Shown: positions 9,355-16,868, counted from the stretch's first letter. The stretch: 48,536 nucleotides of DNA from CAYHGV01 sp964356135 (GCA_964356135.1 CAYHGV010000005.1:1-48536), one strand, 5' to 3'. Translations and numbers: made by a program. The notes: generated by a model not told the origin, from the sequence alone.

Positions 9355-10687
9355 GACGCACCTCCAGAAATTCCGCTGCCCGGGCGGCGGCGGCTGAAGC
9401 CTGGGCAATCGAATCCGGGATATCGGCCGGTCCCCGGCAGAATCCGCAGGCATAGATTCCGGCACGGGTCGTTTCCATCGGATAGATCGGGTCGGTATCG
9501 ATGAAGGCATAGCGGTCGGTCTTGATACCTAAAATCTCCGCCAGCCGTTTTGTGCCTTTGCTCGGCAACAGCGCCGGCGCGAGCACCACCAGGTCAAACG
9601 CCAGCTGATTGATTTCCCGCGACTCGGTATTTTCATACCAGACGACCGGATTGCCTTTCCGGTCCTGGGTGATTTTTGTTACCCGGGAACGGATATAGTT
9701 AATCCCGTAGAGCCGTTCTCCCCGGGCACGGCATTTTTCGAACTCTTTGCCAATTGCCCGAAAACCGGTATGAAAGATCTGCGTAATCAAACCGGGATTG
9801 AGATGGGAGGCAAGCATCGCTTCTTCGACCGAAGCCATACAGCAGATCGAAGAGCAGAAACTGTTCTGCCGGACAGTGCGCGAACCGACGCAGAGAATAT
9901 AGCCGAGCCGGCGGACCACCTTGCCATCCGACGGCCGGGTCAGCGGTTGGTTCGCTAAATCGTTTAAGGATAAAAGCCGTTCGTGCTCCAAATTGGTGAT
10001 GACATTTTTATAGAGCCGATAGCCGTAGTTACTCATCGCGCTCGGGTCATAGGGATCCAAGCCGGTTGCGACAATCAGCGCGCCGGCGTGCACCTGGATC
10101 GATACCGGCTGCTCATCGAATTTGATTGCCTGCGCCGGACAGGAATCGGCACAGAGACGACACCCTTCTTTTGAATGAAGGCAGCTTGTATCGTCGATTA
10201 AGAACGGCGTCGGCACGCCCTGCGGAGAAAGAAACCACCGGTAGATCGCCTTTCGCTTCGTAAATCCCAGATCGAATTCATTTCCAACCTCTACCGGGCA
10301 CTTCCGCTCACACACACCGCAGCCGGTACAGAGTTCACTCGAGACGTAGCGCGGGTACTTCTTAACGGTGACGGTGAAGTTTCCCGCCTCGCCCTCCAAT
10401 CCAGTAACCTCGGCAAGGGTGAAAATATGGATATTCGGCCGACGGCCGATCGCGGACAGCTCGCCAACCGAAGGAAGAATCGAGCGGTCATGAATCGACA
10501 ACCCTTTGTGGCAGAGTAAACAGGTTGAGCACTCATCCAACGGAAAGGTCTTGGCAATCTGAATCATCCGGCCGCCGAGACTCGGATTTTTTTCAACCAG
10601 ATAAACGTCCAGCCCCATATCGGCCGAATCGAGCGCCGCCCGGATCCCGGCGATACCTCCACCGATGATTAACACCGATTGGTTCAT
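9344..10687 (-). CDS. HdrA-like flavoprotein, N-terminal half of a split HdrA (447 aa)
   Basis: N-terminal FAD fold (GGGIAGIRAALDSADMGL), a cysteine cluster C53/C56/C59, one classical ferredoxin motif (C120/123/126/130) and a second with a stretched first spacer (C169-x6-C176-x2-C179-x3-C183), then a CVGSRT...ICC segment. It resembles QmoA and the first ~440 residues of the fused HdrA-like proteins in the same operon, and stops exactly where they continue into the canonical HdrA half. ATG at 10687 overlaps the hdrB stop (ATGA). Its stop lies 11 bases inside the next gene. It probably contributes one FAD and two or three Fe-S clusters and associates with the 551-residue partner and the HdrBC pairs. 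Confidence 0.87.
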   Translation of the reverse strand: MNQSVLIIGGGIAGIRAALDSADMGLDVYLVEKNPSLGGRMIQIAKTFPLDECSTCLLCHKGLSIHDRSILPSVGELSAIGRRPNIHIFTLAEVTGLEGEAGNFTVTVKKYPRYVSSELCTGCGVCERKCPVEVGNEFDLGFTKRKAIYRWFLSPQGVPTPFLIDDTSCLHSKEGCRLCADSCPAQAIKFDEQPVSIQVHAGALIVATGLDPYDPSAMSNYGYRLYKNVITNLEHERLLSLNDLANQPLTRPSDGKVVRRLGYILCVGSRTVRQNSFCSSICCMASVEEAMLASHLNPGLITQIFHTGFRAIGKEFEKCRARGERLYGINYIRSRVTKITQDRKGNPVVWYENTESREINQLAFDLVVLAPALLPSKGTKRLAEILGIKTDRYAFIDTDPIYPMETTRAGIYACGFCRGPADIPDSIAQASAAAARAAEFLEVRLAR

Positions 10688-11547
10688 TGGGCGAACAGCT
10701 GTTCGGCCTTAACCTTATTACGGTCAAGACCAACTTCTTTAGGGCTTAAGCCCTGGGCAAGGCCCAAGAGCTGAAAATAAAAAATGACCGGAATATTGAA
10801 TTGCTTATCAAAACGCTGTCCCAATCGGATTTGACCCAGATCGTACGAGTCGAAGCACGACGGGCAGATCAGTCCCATGCAGTCGGCATGGGAATCTTCA
10901 ATTGACGAGAGAACATCGAAGGTCATTTCCGCCGGAGTATACTTATCGATGCACGCTTTGCCGCAGCAGAGCAGCGATTCATGGTGGTGAATCGGCTTGG
11001 CGCCTAACGCCTCAATCATCTGCTCCAACACCGTCGGGTCATCCGGATGGTCAACCCGCATGATGTGGCTCGGTTTTAACAAATGACAGCCGTAGTGAAC
11101 CGCAACCTTGAGATTGGTCAACGGCTTGCGGACCGACTTTTTAATCGTCTCCACCCCGACATCATCCCGCAGGACGGTTACGAGATGGCGGATCGAGACC
11201 GTGCCTTCATATTTTTTGCCGATCGTTGCCAATCGCCGGTTGACTTCTTTCTTTAATTCCGGTTTCTCTTCAAGCAAATACTTGACCTCGGCGAGGGTCG
11301 CGGTACAACCCGAACAGACCGTGACAATATCCAATCCGGCCTCTTCCGCAATTGCCAGATTGCGTGCCGCGGTCATCGCCCACATCACTTTATCATAGGC
11401 TTTGAAGTAAATCGGATCCGGACAGCACGAAAAGCCCTTCAAATCAACCAGTTCGATACCCAACGGGGGTACCGTTTTTCGAATTGCGGCTTCAAATTGA
11501 GGATACTTCACGGGAATGAGACAACCGACAAAAAAAGCAAATTTCAT
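10684..11547 (-). CDS. HdrB-like CCG-domain subunit (287 aa), second copy
   Basis: Two CCG (cysteine-rich) domains. The first has C9, C41-C42 and C78/C81 (CSGC). The second has HYGCHLLKP, LLCCGKAC and CPSC. In methanogen HdrB these bind two unusual noncubane [4Fe-4S] clusters that reduce a disulfide. Bacteria lack CoM-S-S-CoB, so the natural acceptor here is unknown. In the first motif the usual Gly after CC is Pro (CCPDP), a small departure. Start and stop overlap neighbours by four bases each (ATGA). It follows hdrC (11544-12005), and the two form the second HdrBC pair of the operon. Confidence 0.9.
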   Translation of the reverse strand: MKFAFFVGCLIPVKYPQFEAAIRKTVPPLGIELVDLKGFSCCPDPIYFKAYDKVMWAMTAARNLAIAEEAGLDIVTVCSGCTATLAEVKYLLEEKPELKKEVNRRLATIGKKYEGTVSIRHLVTVLRDDVGVETIKKSVRKPLTNLKVAVHYGCHLLKPSHIMRVDHPDDPTVLEQMIEALGAKPIHHHESLLCCGKACIDKYTPAEMTFDVLSSIEDSHADCMGLICPSCFDSYDLGQIRLGQRFDKQFNIPVIFYFQLLGLAQGLSPKEVGLDRNKVKAEQLFAQ

Positions 11548-12005
11548 CGAATAATCTTCTCTATTTCCTCCGCCGGCACATCCTCAATCGGCTCCAGCCC
11601 TAACTCGGCGCGAATCCGCTTTACCGCTTCGGTCAGTAAGACCGGCCGGCCGGTTCGTTTGAACCGTTCGATCGGCTCAGTGACCTCTTTCGGCGCCATC
11701 CCCAGACGAACGATCAGATTCTTGATTGCGGTAATCACCTCCACCGGCCGCACATCCTGGGGACAGCGCTCATAACAGGTGTAGCAATTGGTGCACTTCC
11801 AGACGATCGAATCCGGCTTTGCCAGCGCCTCTTTCAGACCCAGACGCGCCTGGAGCATAATCAAACGCGGATTGAATTCCGGAAAGTATTTCGCCGACGG
11901 ACAATCGCCGACACAGGCACCACACTGGTAACAATAATTGTAGAGGTCACCGTCAACCAGTGCATCCAACAGTTCCTTAAATTCAAAATTAAGCTTTACT
12001 GGCAT
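11544..12005 (-). CDS. HdrC-like iron-sulfur subunit (153 aa), second copy
   Basis: Two [4Fe-4S] ferredoxin motifs, C25/C28/C31/C35 (CYQCGACVGDC) and C71/C74/C77/C81 (CTNCYTCYERC), separated by a helical stretch. This is the standard HdrC layout for passing electrons from HdrA to HdrB. No membrane segment is seen, so a soluble form is expected. The ATG at 12005 overlaps the end of the upstream hdrB by 10 bases, and its stop overlaps the next hdrB start (ATGA). The length is somewhat below the ~180 residues typical of methanogen HdrC. Confidence 0.9.
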   Translation of the reverse strand: MPVKLNFEFKELLDALVDGDLYNYCYQCGACVGDCPSAKYFPEFNPRLIMLQARLGLKEALAKPDSIVWKCTNCYTCYERCPQDVRPVEVITAIKNLIVRLGMAPKEVTEPIERFKRTGRPVLLTEAVKRIRAELGLEPIEDVPAEEIEKIIR

Positions 12006-12868
12006 TTTTCCAAAAGTTTATCAAGTTTGATTTTATTCATCTTCAAGCCGAGCTCATTACCATTCAAGCCTAATGCCAGACCCAGCACCTGGGGATAGTA
12101 CAACACCGGCAGATTGTAGCTCGTTTGCGACCGGCTTTCAATCTTCCTCTGGTTATCTTCATACATCACCGAACAGAAGGGACAAATCGAGACGAGCCCA
12201 TCGACTTCGGTCTTTGCGACCGCGTCGAGTTTGGTTTTCGACATCGCAAGCGCGACGTTTTCATCGATGCCCAGAATCGATCCGCCACAGCAGAATTTCT
12301 TGTTTTCGTAATCGACAAACTCGGCACCGGTAATACTGATGAGATCGTCCAACGAATGGGGAAATTCAGGATTATCAAAGCCACCATATATTTCTGAGGG
12401 TTTCAAATAGTGACAACCGTAATGGGCGGCAAAGGTGAGACCCGAAAGCCGCTTCTTCACCTTGCGCCGGAGGGTATCAAGACCAATATCTTCGTAGAGA
12501 AAACGGACAAAATGTTTCACGGTTACCGTATTCGTGTAGGCCGCGCCAATTTTTGCCAGCCCCTGATTGATGGCCTGCCGGAAATCGGGTTCGGTTTCGA
12601 GCTTCCGGCTGACTTCGGTCAGGGTGCCGGTACAAGCCGAACAGAGGGTTAGAATATCCAATCCGAGAGCGGATGCGATCGCCAGATTGCGCGCGGCTAA
12701 GAGGTAGGTGGAATGCTCGTCAACCGATTTAATCGGAAAGCCGCAGCAGGCGAAGTTTTCGACGTCGACCAGCTCGACGCCAATATTTTTCGCAACATTC
12801 CGGGCGGCGAGTTCATAGTTTTGTGCCCGGACCGGCACCGTGCAGCCTAAAAATAATCCGTATTTCAT
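11996..12868 (-). CDS. HdrB-like CCG-domain subunit (290 aa), first copy
   Basis: Starting at ATG 12868, AAGGA lies eight bases upstream. An earlier in-frame ATG (12877) has no room for a ribosome site, so I rejected it. The first CCG motif is C9, C41-C42 (FACCGFP) and C76/C79 (CSAC). The second is HYGCHYLKP, KFCCGG and CPFC. Both are complete, as in catalytic HdrB with two noncubane [4Fe-4S] clusters. It follows hdrC (12894-13361) with a 25-base gap and overlaps the next hdrC by 10 bases. It is the presumed disulfide- or other acceptor-reducing subunit; substrate unknown. Confidence 0.9.
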   Translation of the reverse strand: MKYGLFLGCTVPVRAQNYELAARNVAKNIGVELVDVENFACCGFPIKSVDEHSTYLLAARNLAIASALGLDILTLCSACTGTLTEVSRKLETEPDFRQAINQGLAKIGAAYTNTVTVKHFVRFLYEDIGLDTLRRKVKKRLSGLTFAAHYGCHYLKPSEIYGGFDNPEFPHSLDDLISITGAEFVDYENKKFCCGGSILGIDENVALAMSKTKLDAVAKTEVDGLVSICPFCSVMYEDNQRKIESRSQTSYNLPVLYYPQVLGLALGLNGNELGLKMNKIKLDKLLEKCQ

Positions 12869-12893
12869 CAGAGCCATCCTTGTTGTCGGTTCT

Positions 12894-13361
12894 TCATCGG
12901 ATCAAAAGGGCGGCATCTTCGAGGATCGGCTTCACCGGTGGCAGCCCCGACCGTTCGCGCTTTTTGTTGTTAAAATCATCGACCTCGTAGAGTCGGCCGA
13001 ATTGTGCCAGGAGCTCCTTCTGCTTCTGAAAGGAGGGATGGATATGACCGTCTTTGACCGCCAGGTTCTTTAAAATCGTCATGACCTCCGGTATCCTGAC
13101 ATCCTGAGGGCAACGTTCGTGGCAGGTATAGCAGCCCGAGCAGAGCCAGACAAAATCCGATTTTAAAACCCGCTCTTTCATACCCAAGATAACCATCCGG
13201 ATAATTTTTCTCGGATTGTACCGGTCATCGACCTCCCGGACCGGACAGGAGGCAGAACAGGTTCCGCAGGCAAAACAACGCATAATGTTCTTCGACCCGG
13301 GCTCGCGGGCAACCTCGTCCTTAAATTTATGGTCAAGCTCAGAAACCAGAATCACAGCCAT
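12894..13361 (-). CDS. HdrC-like iron-sulfur subunit (155 aa), first gene of the hdr operon
   Basis: ATG at 13361 has AGGAG five bases upstream. A TTG and an ATG 15-18 bases earlier are less suited. Two [4Fe-4S] motifs: C29/C32/C35/C39 (CFACGTCSASC) and C74/C77/C80/C84 (CSGCYTCHERC). It acts as electron carrier between HdrA and HdrB. As first structural gene, it sits about 138 bases behind the mapped promoter, with a leader that holds a possible short peptide ORF. The two HdrC proteins in the operon are clearly homologous but far from identical, so they are old paralogs and not a recent tandem copy. Confidence 0.9.
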   Translation of the reverse strand: MAVILVSELDHKFKDEVAREPGSKNIMRCFACGTCSASCPVREVDDRYNPRKIIRMVILGMKERVLKSDFVWLCSGCYTCHERCPQDVRIPEVMTILKNLAVKDGHIHPSFQKQKELLAQFGRLYEVDDFNNKKRERSGLPPVKPILEDAALLIR

Positions 13362-13400
13362 TGTTGCTCCTCGCATCAATTGTTATTTTGATTATCTCAA

Positions 13401-13496
13401 TCACCGTCTCCTGCCATGAAACAAGACCGAAATTGAATTGATCACGATTAACGCCATTTTCGAGTTCTTCAAAGAAAATTTTAAAACAATATTCAT
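13401..13496 (-). CDS. Possible 31-aa leader peptide ORF in the hdr 5' leader
   Basis: An ATG at 13496 lies nine bases after the -10 box of the hdr promoter, the same distance seen for several leaderless-looking genes in this window. It opens a frame of 31 codons ending at TGA 13401-13403, with the text MNIVLKFSLKNSKMALIVIN at the start and HGRRR at the end. There is no ribosome site, so translation would need a leaderless mRNA. It could be chance: the leader is AT-rich and short ORFs are expected. No family is recognised. Confidence 0.22.
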   Translation of the reverse strand: MNIVLKFSLKNSKMALIVINSISVLFHGRRR

Positions 13497-13505
13497 GGTC
13501 GCGAA

Positions 13506-13533
13506 AATATAAAACTATAGAAATTTTTGTCAA
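13506..13533 (-). promoter_or_regulatory. Promoter of the hdr operon
   Basis: On the minus strand TTGACA (plus 13528-13533), 16 bases, TATATT (plus 13506-13511). The -35 box is a full consensus. The predicted start is near 13499, giving a leader of about 138 bases before hdrC. Confidence 0.8.
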
Positions 13534-13551
13534 GGGTTATCAAAGAAAACT

Positions 13552-13693
13552 CTGATAAACCACCGAAGACACTAAATCCGCCATAGTGTGTGGCGCAACG
13601 GAAGGGTTCTTATTGGTACTTCATCATAACAATTAATTATTCAGTGATTTCCGTGTCCGCCATATATCTTGGCGGATCAGTGGTTAAAAATGA
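13552..13693 (+). repeat. MITE-like intergenic repeat, copy 1
   Basis: About 142 bases, closely matching 19236-19374 in the same orientation. It contains AACCACCGA at the left and TCAGTGGTT at the right (terminal inverted repeat with one mismatch), CACTAAAT/ATTCAGTG, and the hairpin TCCGCCA-N7-TGGCGGA (13656-13676). A second copy of that hairpin at 13577-13592 has one mismatch (TGGCGC). No coding potential. With the two flanking promoters it fills the 13362-13781 gap. Confidence 0.8.
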
Positions 13694-13730
13694 TTTTTCA
13701 TAGGTCGCTTAAAATTTTTACTCAAAAGTC

Positions 13731-13758
13731 TTGACAGCAGCCAATATTCGACTATCTA
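13731..13758 (+). promoter_or_regulatory. Promoter of the RAM-domain gene
   Basis: TTGACA (13731-13736), 16 bases, TATCTA (13753-13758). The -10 box is weaker than others in the window. The start codon is 23 bases downstream, preceded by AAGGAGG. Confidence 0.6.
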
Positions 13759-13781
13759 TTGATACTAATCAAGGAGGCACA

Positions 13782-14024
13782 ATGACCGCAACTGCCTATG
13801 TTTTGATCAACGTCGCTGCGGGCAGGGCAAAGAAAGTGTACGATGAGCTGGTAAAAATAAAGGGCATCCAGCACGTTGACCCGATTACCGGCCCTTACGA
13901 CCTTGTGGCTACTGCCCAGGGCAACGATTTCAACGTCATCGGCAATATGGTTATGAGCAGTCTCCAAAAAATCGATGGCATAACCGGCACCATTACCTGC
14001 AATGTGATAAAAATCGAACCGTAA
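13782..14024 (+). CDS. Stand-alone Lrp/AsnC-type RAM (ligand-binding) domain protein (80 aa)
   Basis: ATG at 13782 has a perfect AAGGAGG (13771-13777) four bases upstream. An upstream TTG in frame at 13731 is actually the -35 box. The protein reads as one alpha/beta RAM domain (AYVLINVAAGRAKKVYDELV, GPYDLVATAQGNDF, ending in VIKIEP) with no DNA-binding domain. RAM domains of Lrp-family regulators bind amino acids and form dimers or octamers; free-standing ones occur in many bacteria and archaea with poorly known roles. It is transcribed divergently from the hdr operon and just upstream of the rpsP promoter. A regulatory link to either is possible, but only its position points to one. Confidence 0.85.
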   Translation: MTATAYVLINVAAGRAKKVYDELVKIKGIQHVDPITGPYDLVATAQGNDFNVIGNMVMSSLQKIDGITGTITCNVIKIEP

Positions 14025-14145
14025 TCCCGGACGCAGAACTTTCCCGCTCTTTTTGGGACACCAGAGTTGCCATTCCAATAAGCCTCTGGACGCCTAAGTG
14101 TTATAAAACAAAGCTGGGGTAATTGTCCGGATTGCAAATTTGGGC

Positions 14146-14173
14146 TTGACAATTCGGAACTTTAGTTTATTAT
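14146..14173 (+). promoter_or_regulatory. Promoter of the rpsP cluster
   Basis: TTGACA (14146-14151), 16 bases, TATTAT (14168-14173). It is close to sigma-70 consensus. The ribosome site AAGGAG is at 14181-14186, before the TTG start at 14192. Confidence 0.85.
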
Positions 14174-14191
14174 GATAAAAAAGGAGTCAAT

Positions 14192-14458
14192 TTGGTTAAG
14201 ATTAGATTGCGAAGAATCGGAAGAAAGAATCGGCCTTTTTATCGGGTAGTTGTGGCAGATTCAAGAGCCGCGAGGGACGGCAAATATATCGAAACCTTAG
14301 GGAACTACGACCCTAAGAACAAATCCTTTCGGGTGAAATCGGAACGCGTCAGCTACTGGCTCTCGAAAGGAGCGAAACCAACCGCTACGGTCGAACATCT
14401 CCTGAAGAGGATTAAAACTGTAGTCGAAACAGAACCGCAAGAAGGAGGCACGCCATGA
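14192..14458 (+). CDS. rpsP: 30S ribosomal protein S16 (bS16)
   Basis: 88 residues with the bS16 N-terminus VKIRLRRIGRKNRPFYRVVV and DSRAARDGKYIETLGNYDP. It is a component of the small ribosomal subunit. The start is TTG (14192) with AAGGAG five bases upstream. The slightly extended C-terminus (EPQEGGTP) encodes the ribosome site (AAGGAGG) of the next gene, whose ATG overlaps the rpsP stop. First gene of a housekeeping operon. Confidence 0.97.
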   Translation: MVKIRLRRIGRKNRPFYRVVVADSRAARDGKYIETLGNYDPKNKSFRVKSERVSYWLSKGAKPTATVEHLLKRIKTVVETEPQEGGTP

Positions 14459-14685
14459 AAGAACTCGTCGAATTTATCGCAAGATCGCTGGTGGATAACC
14501 CGGATAAGGTGGAGGTTAAAGAGATCTCGGGTGAAAAATCCGTAATCTATGAGCTACGGGTGGGTGAAGGCGACCTGGGCAAGGTTATTGGTAAAGACGG
14601 CCGAACCGCCAAAGCGATGCGAACCCTACTCACCGCCGCCTCGATGAAAAAGGGAAAACGAGCACAACTCGAGATCATCGAATAA
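14455..14685 (+). CDS. khpA: KH-domain RNA-binding protein KhpA (76 aa)
   Basis: A single KH domain with the GxxG loop in GKVIGKDGRTAKAMRTLL. Length and position after rpsP are typical of KhpA/YlqC, an RNA-binding protein that partners KhpB and affects cell size and small RNAs in some bacteria. Strong AAGGAGG site inside rpsP, ATG overlapping the rpsP stop. In most genomes rimM lies between this gene and trmD; here trmD follows after 24 bases. Confidence 0.93.
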   Translation: MKELVEFIARSLVDNPDKVEVKEISGEKSVIYELRVGEGDLGKVIGKDGRTAKAMRTLLTAASMKKGKRAQLEIIE

Positions 14686-14709
14686 ACTAACTATATTTGC
14701 CGTTCCCTC

Positions 14710-15432
14710 GTGGTTGTTCATATCGTAACGATATTTCCGGAGTATTTTAGTGGCGCCACTCAGTGTGGTATTTTACGGATTGCCCAGGAACAAAACCTTT
14801 TAAAACTCAATCTGTTATACTTACGGGATTTCACTGACGATTCCCACCGGACGGTCGACGATTATCCCTTCGGCGGTGGAGCGGGAATGATCTTAAAACC
14901 GGACCCGATCTTTAAAGCGGTCGAATCGGTCCGGACCCCCCGGACCCGGGTCGTGCTGCTCTCGGCCCAAGGTCGACGGCTTGATCAGCAGCTGGCAGAG
15001 GAACTCTCCACTACCGATGAGCTCATCCTGATCTGCGGTCGTTACAAAGGTGTCGACGCCCGGGTCGCCGATCATCTGGTTACGGATGAAATATCGATCG
15101 GTGATTACATCATTGCCGGCGGCGAAGCGGCTGCCCTCGTGGTCATGGAGGCGACAACCAGGCTCTGGGAAGGTGTGGTCGGTGATGCCGAGTCGGTCCG
15201 AACTGATTCTTTTATTCGGGGGGTCTTAGATACACCCTACTATACCCGACCCGCTGACTTCCGAGACTATAAAGTTCCCGAAGTGCTGGTATCCGGAAAC
15301 CATGAGGCGATACGACGCTGGCGACTGAAACAAGCGTTGGAAATTACCTGGCAGCGTCGACCCGAACTCTTCAACCAGGTAACCTTGACTCAAGAAGAAG
15401 AAAAAATCCTAAGCGAGGTGCGTAATGGCTGA
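14710..15432 (+). CDS. trmD: tRNA (guanine-N1-)-methyltransferase TrmD (240 aa)
   Basis: Methylates G37 of tRNAs next to the anticodon using S-adenosylmethionine. It has the SPOUT knot signatures DDYPFGGGAGMILKPDPIF and LICGRYKGVDARV followed by EISIGDYIIAGGE. Full family length. The start is GTG at 14710, with no obvious ribosome site, so translation may depend on readthrough from khpA. Its last codons overlap the rplS start by eight bases. Confidence 0.96.
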   Translation: MVVHIVTIFPEYFSGATQCGILRIAQEQNLLKLNLLYLRDFTDDSHRTVDDYPFGGGAGMILKPDPIFKAVESVRTPRTRVVLLSAQGRRLDQQLAEELSTTDELILICGRYKGVDARVADHLVTDEISIGDYIIAGGEAAALVVMEATTRLWEGVVGDAESVRTDSFIRGVLDTPYYTRPADFRDYKVPEVLVSGNHEAIRRWRLKQALEITWQRRPELFNQVTLTQEEEKILSEVRNG

Positions 15433-15835
15433 AATCAAAACGGTAGAACCAACGAAAGGAATGTCAATTCAACAAATTGAAGAAGAGTTGATGAGGAAAA
15501 ATCTGCCTCAATTTAACCCCGGTGATATTCTCAAAGTCTCCCACAAGATACTGGAAGGGGATAAAGAAAAGCTCCAAACCTTCCAGGGACAGGTAATTCA
15601 AATCCGGGGCTCGGGCCTGCGCAAGAGCTTCACCCTCCGGAAAGTTACAAAAGGAATCGGGGTTGAGCGGATTTTTCAACTCCATTCACCCTTGTTGGTA
15701 AAAATCGAGGTTCGGAAACAAGGTGAAGTGCGGCGAGCAAAACTCTATTACCTCCGGCAGAGGAAAGGCAAGGAGGCGAAACTCAAGGAGCGTCGGGTTG
15801 AAAAACGACCTCGACCAGCGGCTCCGGAAACATGA
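15425..15835 (+). CDS. rplS: 50S ribosomal protein L19 (bL19)
   Basis: 136 residues. The core contains FNPGDILKVSHKILEGDKEK, FQGQVIQIRGSGLRKSFTLR and VERIFQLHSPLLVKIEV, and is typical of bL19 at the subunit interface. About 20 extra charged residues follow the usual end (KEAKLKERRVEKRPRPAAPE); these overlap the start of rnhB. ATG at 15425 overlaps the trmD stop. Confidence 0.96.
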   Translation: MAEIKTVEPTKGMSIQQIEEELMRKNLPQFNPGDILKVSHKILEGDKEKLQTFQGQVIQIRGSGLRKSFTLRKVTKGIGVERIFQLHSPLLVKIEVRKQGEVRRAKLYYLRQRKGKEAKLKERRVEKRPRPAAPET

Positions 15836-16406
15836 GCCCGGCCTGCTGGCAGGGGTGGATGAAGCGGGTCGGGGAGCTTTAGCCGGGCCGGTTGTCGCCG
15901 CCTGCGTCATCTTTCCGAACAATCTAAAAAAAATTAAAGGCCTCAACGATTCGAAACTGCTCTCGCCGCGCGCGCGGGCTCGGCTCTACCCGGAAATTAA
16001 AAAACACGCCCTGGCATTCAGCATCGCCTTGGTCGGCGCAAAGCGCATCGACGCGGTGAATATCCGCACTGCTTCCTTCGAAGCGATGAAAAAAGCGATC
16101 GACCGGCTCAAGGTTAAACCCGATCTGCTCATAATCGACGGCTTTGAAATTCCAGACCTGCCCCTGCCCCAGCGGGGAATCATTCACGGCGACCGGAAAA
16201 GTTCTTCAATTGCCGCCGCTTCGATTCTGGCCAAGGTGACCCGTGACCGGATTATGAGCTTTTTTCATCTCCGCTACCCCCGCTATAATTTTTTACAACA
16301 CAAAGGCTACCCGACCATTGAGCATCGCCGAAAGCTGACCACCTGGGGCCCCTGCGCCATTCACCGCCGGTCCTACCGGCCGGTCCAAGCCCTGCTCAAT
16401 GGATAA
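15798..16406 (+). CDS. rnhB: Ribonuclease HII (202 aa)
   Basis: Cleaves RNA in RNA/DNA hybrids. Signatures are GVDEAGRGALAGPVVAA (catalytic Asp and Glu), LNDSKLLSP, IIDGFEIPDL and HGDRKSSSIAAASILAKVTR. I placed the start at TTG 15798, with AAGGAG (15785-15790) seven bases upstream. A longer frame from 15723 only adds low-complexity basic residues that lie antisense-like within rplS coding sequence in another frame. It overlaps rplS by 38 bases and yraN by 8. Confidence 0.94.
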   Translation: MKNDLDQRLRKHEPGLLAGVDEAGRGALAGPVVAACVIFPNNLKKIKGLNDSKLLSPRARARLYPEIKKHALAFSIALVGAKRIDAVNIRTASFEAMKKAIDRLKVKPDLLIIDGFEIPDLPLPQRGIIHGDRKSSSIAAASILAKVTRDRIMSFFHLRYPRYNFLQHKGYPTIEHRRKLTTWGPCAIHRRSYRPVQALLNG

Positions 16407-16740
16407 GCGCGAACGGGGAAAACAGGGCGAAGACCGGGCTTGTGCCTACCTGAAAAAACAGCGCTATAAAATTCTTGAGCGAAATTTTCGCAGCCGCTAC
16501 GGCGAGATCGACCTCATCGCCCAGGACCGAGCCACGATCGTCTTTGTCGAAGTCAAACTCCGCACCACCACTGAATTCGGTTCACCGTTAGCCGCGGTCG
16601 ATGACCGAAAGCAGCGGCGTTTACGGCGGATGGCATCGAGTTATTTACTGATGAATGATCTCTACGACCGCACCCCGGTCCGGTTTGACGTCATTGCGAT
16701 CACCGAGGCGGGGATCGAACATATTCAGAACGCATTCTGA
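16399..16740 (+). CDS. yraN: YraN/UPF0102 family endonuclease-like protein (113 aa)
   Basis: Holliday-junction-resolvase-like fold family. The conserved elements are GKQGEDRACAYLKKQRYKIL, RYGEIDLIAQD and FVEVKLR, with the nuclease-like acidic residues and Lys. Normal length and the usual position after rnhB. It is the last gene of the cluster; a hairpin terminator follows at 16813. Molecular role in bacteria is not settled. Confidence 0.93.
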   Translation: MDKRERGKQGEDRACAYLKKQRYKILERNFRSRYGEIDLIAQDRATIVFVEVKLRTTTEFGSPLAAVDDRKQRRLRRMASSYLLMNDLYDRTPVRFDVIAITEAGIEHIQNAF

Positions 16741-16812
16741 ATTCGACCCAAGAAAATTTTTTTTGTGAGTAAACAAGAAATTAAAAAATCACCGACGCGA
16801 AATTTTACGACG

Positions 16813-16868
16813 GGAATCGTTTCGGAATTGAGTTTCCTCTGCCCGGAAATGATTCCTGATTTTTTATT
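16813..16868 (+). terminator. Hairpin terminator after yraN
   Basis: GGAATCGTTTC (16813-16823) pairs with GAAATGATTCC (16846-16856) with one G-T pair, an inner GGAA/TTCC pairing, then TGATTTTTTATT. It serves the plus-strand cluster that converges with the GNAT gene. Confidence 0.6.

Noticed and set aside
9355..9510. Longer N-terminus for the split HdrA C-half
   Set aside because: It lacks homology to the paralogs and overlaps the previous gene; TTG 9354 has a GGAGG at ideal spacing.
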